The position numbers and the translations under genes were made by a program. Below, in pieces: positions 60,563-64,000 of a stretch of DNA of 64,000 nt. The DNA is from Marinobacter panjinensis (GTDB lineage: Bacteria; Pseudomonadota; Gammaproteobacteria; Pseudomonadales; Oleiphilaceae): positions 2,728,001-2,792,000 of the forward strand of contig NZ_SZYH01000001.1 in assembly GCF_005298175.1 (NCBI RefSeq), given 5' to 3'. The notes beneath the pieces were generated by a model. It was given only the letters and a program-made list of their open reading frames with translations, made no database searches and had not been told where the DNA came from. Numbering within the stretch: the first letter of the stretch is position 1; each line of letters starts with the position of its first letter.

Positions 60563-60731
60563 CCCGAAGCTGAAAAGAGCCTACGGAGCCACGAAGGCGA
60601 AGTGGAAAGGGCACGATAGACCCGCTGCAGGGCCAAACGTCGTTTAGAAGCGAGTATGACGTTGTACAATGGACGGCTGGTGTTCAACTGAGCAGAAGTT
60701 GCTGAAGCAGGGAGTAATAAATGCGGGAAAG

Positions 60732-60773
60732 TGGTCGGCGTGGCAGGATTCGAACCTGCGACCCCTTCGTCCC
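60732..60773 (-). tRNA. 3' fragment of tRNA-Pro, probable attachment-site duplicate
   Basis: Read on the minus strand, the fragment contains the 3' side of the anticodon stem (CGAAG), the T arm (GCAGG, TTCGAAT, CCTGC), the acceptor 3' strand (CACGCCG), discriminator A and an encoded CCA. The anticodon-side sequence is close to E. coli proline tRNA with anticodon CGG. Upstream of it no 5' half is present. Such a remnant is the usual trace of an element integrated in a tRNA gene. Confidence 0.75.
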
Positions 60774-60795
60774 AATAGAAAGCCACTTGGCGAAC

Positions 60796-60824
60796 TTGCC
60801 CACGCAAAAACAGCAACCTACACT
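60796..60824 (+). promoter_or_regulatory. Possible promoter of the antitoxin gene
   Basis: TTGCCC and TACACT are separated by 17 bases. The last base of the -10 element is the first base of the 9-bp repeat array, so a repeat-binding protein would block initiation. Confidence 0.4.
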
Positions 60825-60859
60825 GCATGCATTGTATGCATTGTATGCATTGTATGCAT
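60824..60859 (+). repeat. Four 9-bp tandem repeats before the antitoxin gene
   Basis: The array is TGCATGCAT followed by three identical copies of TGTATGCAT. It ends directly at the AGGAGG ribosome site of the antitoxin. It may be an operator array for the ribbon-helix-helix protein, or a copy-number-variable spacer. Confidence 0.85.
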
Positions 60860-60873
60860 AGGAGGCCAACGCA

Positions 60874-61056
60874 ATGGCGATGCTGACTGTTCGCAATCTA
60901 CCCGAAGAAGTCCATAAGGCTCTGCGTGTGAAAGCAGCCATCAACGGCCGCAGTATGGAAGCAGAGGCCCGAGCGATTCTGAAGAATGCTGTGCTGGCCG
61001 ATGACCCGAGCCGACCTGCTGAGGCGGTCACCAGCGAAATGGTCAAAGCTCAGTAG
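60874..61056 (+). CDS. FitA-like ribbon-helix-helix antitoxin
   Basis: The 60-residue protein starts MAMLTVRNLPEEVHKALRVK and continues AAINGRSMEAEARAILKNAV, the FitA/VapB-type Arc-fold DNA-binding pattern. An AGGAGG ribosome site lies eight bases upstream. Normally a PIN-domain toxin (FitB/VapC) follows. Here the next 83 bases hold no gene and then a helicase begins, so the toxin appears to be missing. Confidence 0.82.
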   Translation: MAMLTVRNLPEEVHKALRVKAAINGRSMEAEARAILKNAVLADDPSRPAEAVTSEMVKAQ

Positions 61057-61139
61057 CATTATGCTCGTCCGTCCAAAAAGACGGGCCTTCTAAGTAAAAA
61101 ACAATAAACCAGGCCGGCATGCCCATAGGAGGGCAGACT

Positions 61140-64000
61140 TTGGAAATGATCGACAACATCAACCGCCTGCTGGGTGACGATCTGAAAGAAACGATCACAC
61201 CAGGTGCCCGCCTGAAAATCGCGGCTTCATGTTTCTCTATCTATGCATTCGAGGCACTCAAGGCCGAGCTGGCTGATGTGGAAAGCCTGCAGTTCGTGTT
61301 CACCGCGCCTACGTTTGTACCCACCGAAGTGACCGATCGCCTTAAAAAAGAGCGTCGGGAATTCTTTATCCCCAAATCCCAGCGTGAGAGCGGACTTTAC
61401 GGCACCGAGTTTGAAATCCAGCTGCGCAACAAGCTAACTCAGCGGGCGGTAGCGCGGGAGTGCGCTCAGTGGATACGCCAAAAAGCCAGGTTCCGCTCGA
61501 ATAAAACGAAGGCCCCCATGCAGTCCTTTGTCCATGTGGCCGGGGGTGATAGCCGTGTCGCCTATATGCCGGTCAATGGTTTTACCGCCGTGGATCTGGG
61601 TTACCAGCAAGGCAACGCTGTCTCCAACTTCGTTACCCGCATGGACGAGCCGGCCCACGCGCAAATGTACCTTCAATTATTCGACCAAATCTGGAGTGAC
61701 CCCGATAAGGTTGAGGACGTTACTAATGCCATTTGCGACCACATCGAGTCTGTCTACCAGGAGAACGGTCCCGAGCGTATCTACTTCATCATGCTCTACA
61801 ACATCTTCCATGACTTCCTGGAAGATGTAGATGAAGACGTGTTGCCCAACGACCTCACGGGATACCGGGAAAGCCTGGTCTGGAACAAACTGTTCAACTA
61901 CCAGAAAGATGCCGCAACCGGGATTATCAACAAGCTGGAAACCTACAGCGGCTGCATCCTTGCTGATAGTGTGGGGCTCGGCAAAACCTTTACCGCATTG
62001 GCCGTCGTCAAATATTACGAGCTGCGCAACAAATCGGTATTGGTACTGTGCCCAAAGAAGCTCGCGGACAACTGGCGCAACTTCAACAGCAATCTCACAA
62101 CGAACATCTTCGCCAAAGACCGCTTCAACTACGATGTGCTTTGCCACACCGACCTGTCGCGCACTGGCGGGGAATCCTTTGGCATTCCCTTGAACCGGGT
62201 CAACTGGGGCAACTACGACCTGGTCGTCATCGACGAGTCCCACAACTTCCGCAATAACGACGTTTATAAAGACCGGGAAACGCGATACCAGAAGCTGATG
62301 AACAAAGTCATCCGCGCCGGTGTAAAAACCAAAGTGCTGATGCTGTCAGCTACCCCGGTTAACAATCGCTTCAATGATCTGCGCAATCAACTGGCTTTGG
62401 CCTACGAGGGTCAGTCAGAAACACTTGGCAAACACCTAAAAACTGAAACCAGCGTAGAAGAGATCTTCCGTCGGGCTCAAAAGGCATTTAACGAGTGGTC
62501 CGCACTGCCACCGGAAGAGCGCACGGCAGCCACAATCCTGCGGGCTCTGGATTTCGACTTTTTCGAGCTCCTGGATAGCGTCACCATTGCCCGGTCACGG
62601 AAGCACATCCAGACCTTCTATGACACCACGGATATCGGGCCATTTCCGGAACGTCGAAAGCCATTATCGTTTCATTGTCCGATTACTGAGCGCACGGATG
62701 TCGCCGACCTCAACCATATTTTCACCGAGCTGTCCCTGCTCAAGCTGGCCGTGTATGCGCCCATTAGCTACATCCTGCCAAGCCGTATCCGCAAATACGA
62801 AGAACTGTACGACACCCAGGTCGAGGGCGGTAAAGGCAAGCTTCGCCAGGCTGATCGCGAACACAGCCTGCAGGCATTGATGACAACCAATCTCCTTAAG
62901 CGGTTGGAAAGCTCTGTCGCAGCCTTTCGATTAACGCTGGCATCCCTCAGAGCCAATATCACCCGCACCCTGGATGCTATAGAGGGGTTTGAGTCCAGTG
63001 GCCAGGCGATTCAGATTGGTGACTACCTGGATAACCCGGGCGGCTTTGATAGTGATGACGAAGATCTGAGCGGGCTGGACGAATTCACTGTCGGCAAAAA
63101 AGTACAGATCAGCCTCGCCGACATGGATCTGCCCTCCTGGCGCCATGACCTGGATGCCGATCTGCTCCTGATCGACGGGCTGCTGGAAGCCATGCGCAAA
63201 GTGACGCCGGCCGATGACGCCAAGCTCCAACACCTGCTAAAACTGATCAATGATAAGCTCGAAAATCCACTCAACCCCGGCAACCGCAAAGTTCTGATCT
63301 TCACCGCCTTTGCCGATACCGCCGACTATCTCTATGACAACCTGGCCCCCATGGCCCGGAAATTGGGGCTTCACGTCGGTAAAGTGACCGGATCGGCCGC
63401 GCCCAAGTCAACGCTGCACAAGGCCTACGATTTCCAGAGTCTGCTCACCCTGTTCTCGCCCCGCTCCAAGGAGAAGGCTATCGCACTCCCGAACGAGCCG
63501 GCTGAACTGGATATTCTGATTGGTACCGACTGCATTTCCGAAGGCCAGAACCTTCAGGACTGCGATTACCTGATCAACTACGACATTCACTGGAACCCCG
63601 TGCGCATTATCCAGCGCTTTGGCCGGATTGACCGCATCGGCTCGCCCAACCAGCAGATACAGCTGGTCAATTACTGGCCGGACATCAGCCTGGATGAGTA
63701 CATCAACCTCAAAGAGCGGGTGGAAAACCGCATGGTGATTGCGGATGTAACCGCCACCGGTGACGATAACGTGCTTACGGCCAAGTCCAGTGAAATTGCT
63801 TACCGGAAAGAGCAGCTCAAACGCATGCAGGAGGAAGTGATTGAACTGGAAGACGTCAAAGCCGGTGTGTCGATTACCGACCTGGGCCTCAATGACTTCC
63901 GCATGGACCTACTCAACTACGTGAAAGAGCACGGCGAGCTGGAAAACGTGCCCTTCGGCATGCACGCCCTTGTGCCAGCCCAACCGCAACTAGGCATAGA
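61140..64000 (+). CDS. SNF2-family helicase with PLD-like N-terminus (cut by window edge)
   Basis: At least 953 residues are visible and the frame is open at the window end. The N-terminal 120 residues resemble phospholipase D-like domains of helicases (IAASCFSIYAFEALKAELAD). Motif I is ADSVGLGKT (about 275), motif II DESH (about 365), motif III LSATPVNN, motif V GTDCISEGQNLQDCDYLINY (about 795) and motif VI QRFGRIDRIG (about 825). All are intact. Such proteins are common in defence islands. AGGAGGG lies six bases before the TTG at 61140; ATG at 61146 is an alternative. Confidence 0.88.
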   Translation, partial: MEMIDNINRLLGDDLKETITPGARLKIAASCFSIYAFEALKAELADVESLQFVFTAPTFVPTEVTDRLKKERREFFIPKSQRESGLYGTEFEIQLRNKLTQRAVARECAQWIRQKARFRSNKTKAPMQSFVHVAGGDSRVAYMPVNGFTAVDLGYQQGNAVSNFVTRMDEPAHAQMYLQLFDQIWSDPDKVEDVTNAICDHIESVYQENGPERIYFIMLYNIFHDFLEDVDEDVLPNDLTGYRESLVWNKLFNYQKDAATGIINKLETYSGCILADSVGLGKTFTALAVVKYYELRNKSVLVLCPKKLADNWRNFNSNLTTNIFAKDRFNYDVLCHTDLSRTGGESFGIPLNRVNWGNYDLVVIDESHNFRNNDVYKDRETRYQKLMNKVIRAGVKTKVLMLSATPVNNRFNDLRNQLALAYEGQSETLGKHLKTETSVEEIFRRAQKAFNEWSALPPEERTAATILRALDFDFFELLDSVTIARSRKHIQTFYDTTDIGPFPERRKPLSFHCPITERTDVADLNHIFTELSLLKLAVYAPISYILPSRIRKYEELYDTQVEGGKGKLRQADREHSLQALMTTNLLKRLESSVAAFRLTLASLRANITRTLDAIEGFESSGQAIQIGDYLDNPGGFDSDDEDLSGLDEFTVGKKVQISLADMDLPSWRHDLDADLLLIDGLLEAMRKVTPADDAKLQHLLKLINDKLENPLNPGNRKVLIFTAFADTADYLYDNLAPMARKLGLHVGKVTGSAAPKSTLHKAYDFQSLLTLFSPRSKEKAIALPNEPAELDILIGTDCISEGQNLQDCDYLINYDIHWNPVRIIQRFGRIDRIGSPNQQIQLVNYWPDISLDEYINLKERVENRMVIADVTATGDDNVLTAKSSEIAYRKEQLKRMQEEVIELEDVKAGVSITDLGLNDFRMDLLNYVKEHGELENVPFGMHALVPAQPQLGI

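Noticed and set aside
60636-60663. Inverted repeat AACGTC...GACGTT near the tRNA fragment
   Set aside because: Six-base arms with a 16-base spacer can occur by chance; no gene or site is attached to it.
60559-60828. A 89-codon minus-strand frame through the tRNA fragment
   Set aside because: Its sequence (GVAGSNPATPTT) is the usual artefact of translating a tRNA T arm.

Overview
The window is a replication-origin region of a gammaproteobacterium, most likely Marinobacter or a close relative. This rests on gene order and protein character; no database search was possible. The core order on the minus strand is atpD-G-A-H-F-E-B-I, parB, parA, rsmG, mnmG, then (after an efflux/lipid insert) mnmE, yidC, yidD, rnpA, rpmH. 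On the plus strand it is dnaA, dnaN, an ABC1 kinase, recF, gyrB. Transcription diverges at about 24.5-25.1 kb. There the rpmH-dnaA gap holds a cluster of DnaA boxes and an AT-rich stretch, so this is the likely oriC. A second, smaller DnaA-box cluster lies upstream of mnmG (10.17-10.33 kb). Two perfect 16-bp parS palindromes lie inside recF and are probable targets of the ParB encoded at 5.6-6.5 kb.

Layout: 0-5.5 kb, F1Fo ATP synthase operon (atpD cut by the window edge) behind a strong sigma70-type promoter. 5.6-9.9 kb, parAB, rsmG, mnmG. 10.3-14.6 kb, an RND pump and its adaptor without an outer-membrane channel. 14.6-20.4 kb, a DUF3833 lipoprotein, a large acyl-CoA dehydrogenase, an EAL protein with a degenerate GGDEF, and a Sel1 lipoprotein. 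20.5-24.5 kb, mnmE-yidC-yidD-rnpA-rpmH. 25.1-32.8 kb, dnaA to gyrB. 32.9-48.6 kb, mixed housekeeping and signalling genes: a VC0807-type membrane protein, an orphan ParA, gabT, two divergent ABC half-transporters, a DUF4864 protein, a PAS protein with a CheB-CheR-PAS fusion, a Crp/Fnr regulator, a GAF-GAF-GGDEF-EAL protein and an AGPS-like flavoenzyme.

48.7-60.6 kb is a 12-gene co-oriented catabolic cluster with a divergent LysR regulator. It encodes a class-III aminotransferase, a two-subunit CoA-transferase, a thiolase, a polar amino acid ABC importer, an HDAC-fold deacetylase, RidA, an ornithine-cyclodeaminase-family enzyme and a DadA-like dehydrogenase. The set fits uptake and beta-oxidation-like breakdown of an N-acetylated beta-amino acid such as N-epsilon-acetyl-beta-lysine. 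That is an inference from enzyme classes, not a demonstrated function.

At 60,732-60,773 there is a 42-nt 3' fragment of a proline tRNA on the minus strand. Its 5' half is absent, as expected for the attachment-site duplicate left by an element integrated in a tRNA gene. The geometry places the element to the right. What follows is accessory in character: a ribbon-helix-helix antitoxin without a visible toxin, behind four 9-bp tandem repeats, and a large SNF2-family helicase with a PLD-like N-terminus that runs off the window end. The island and its likely defence system continue beyond the visible sequence.
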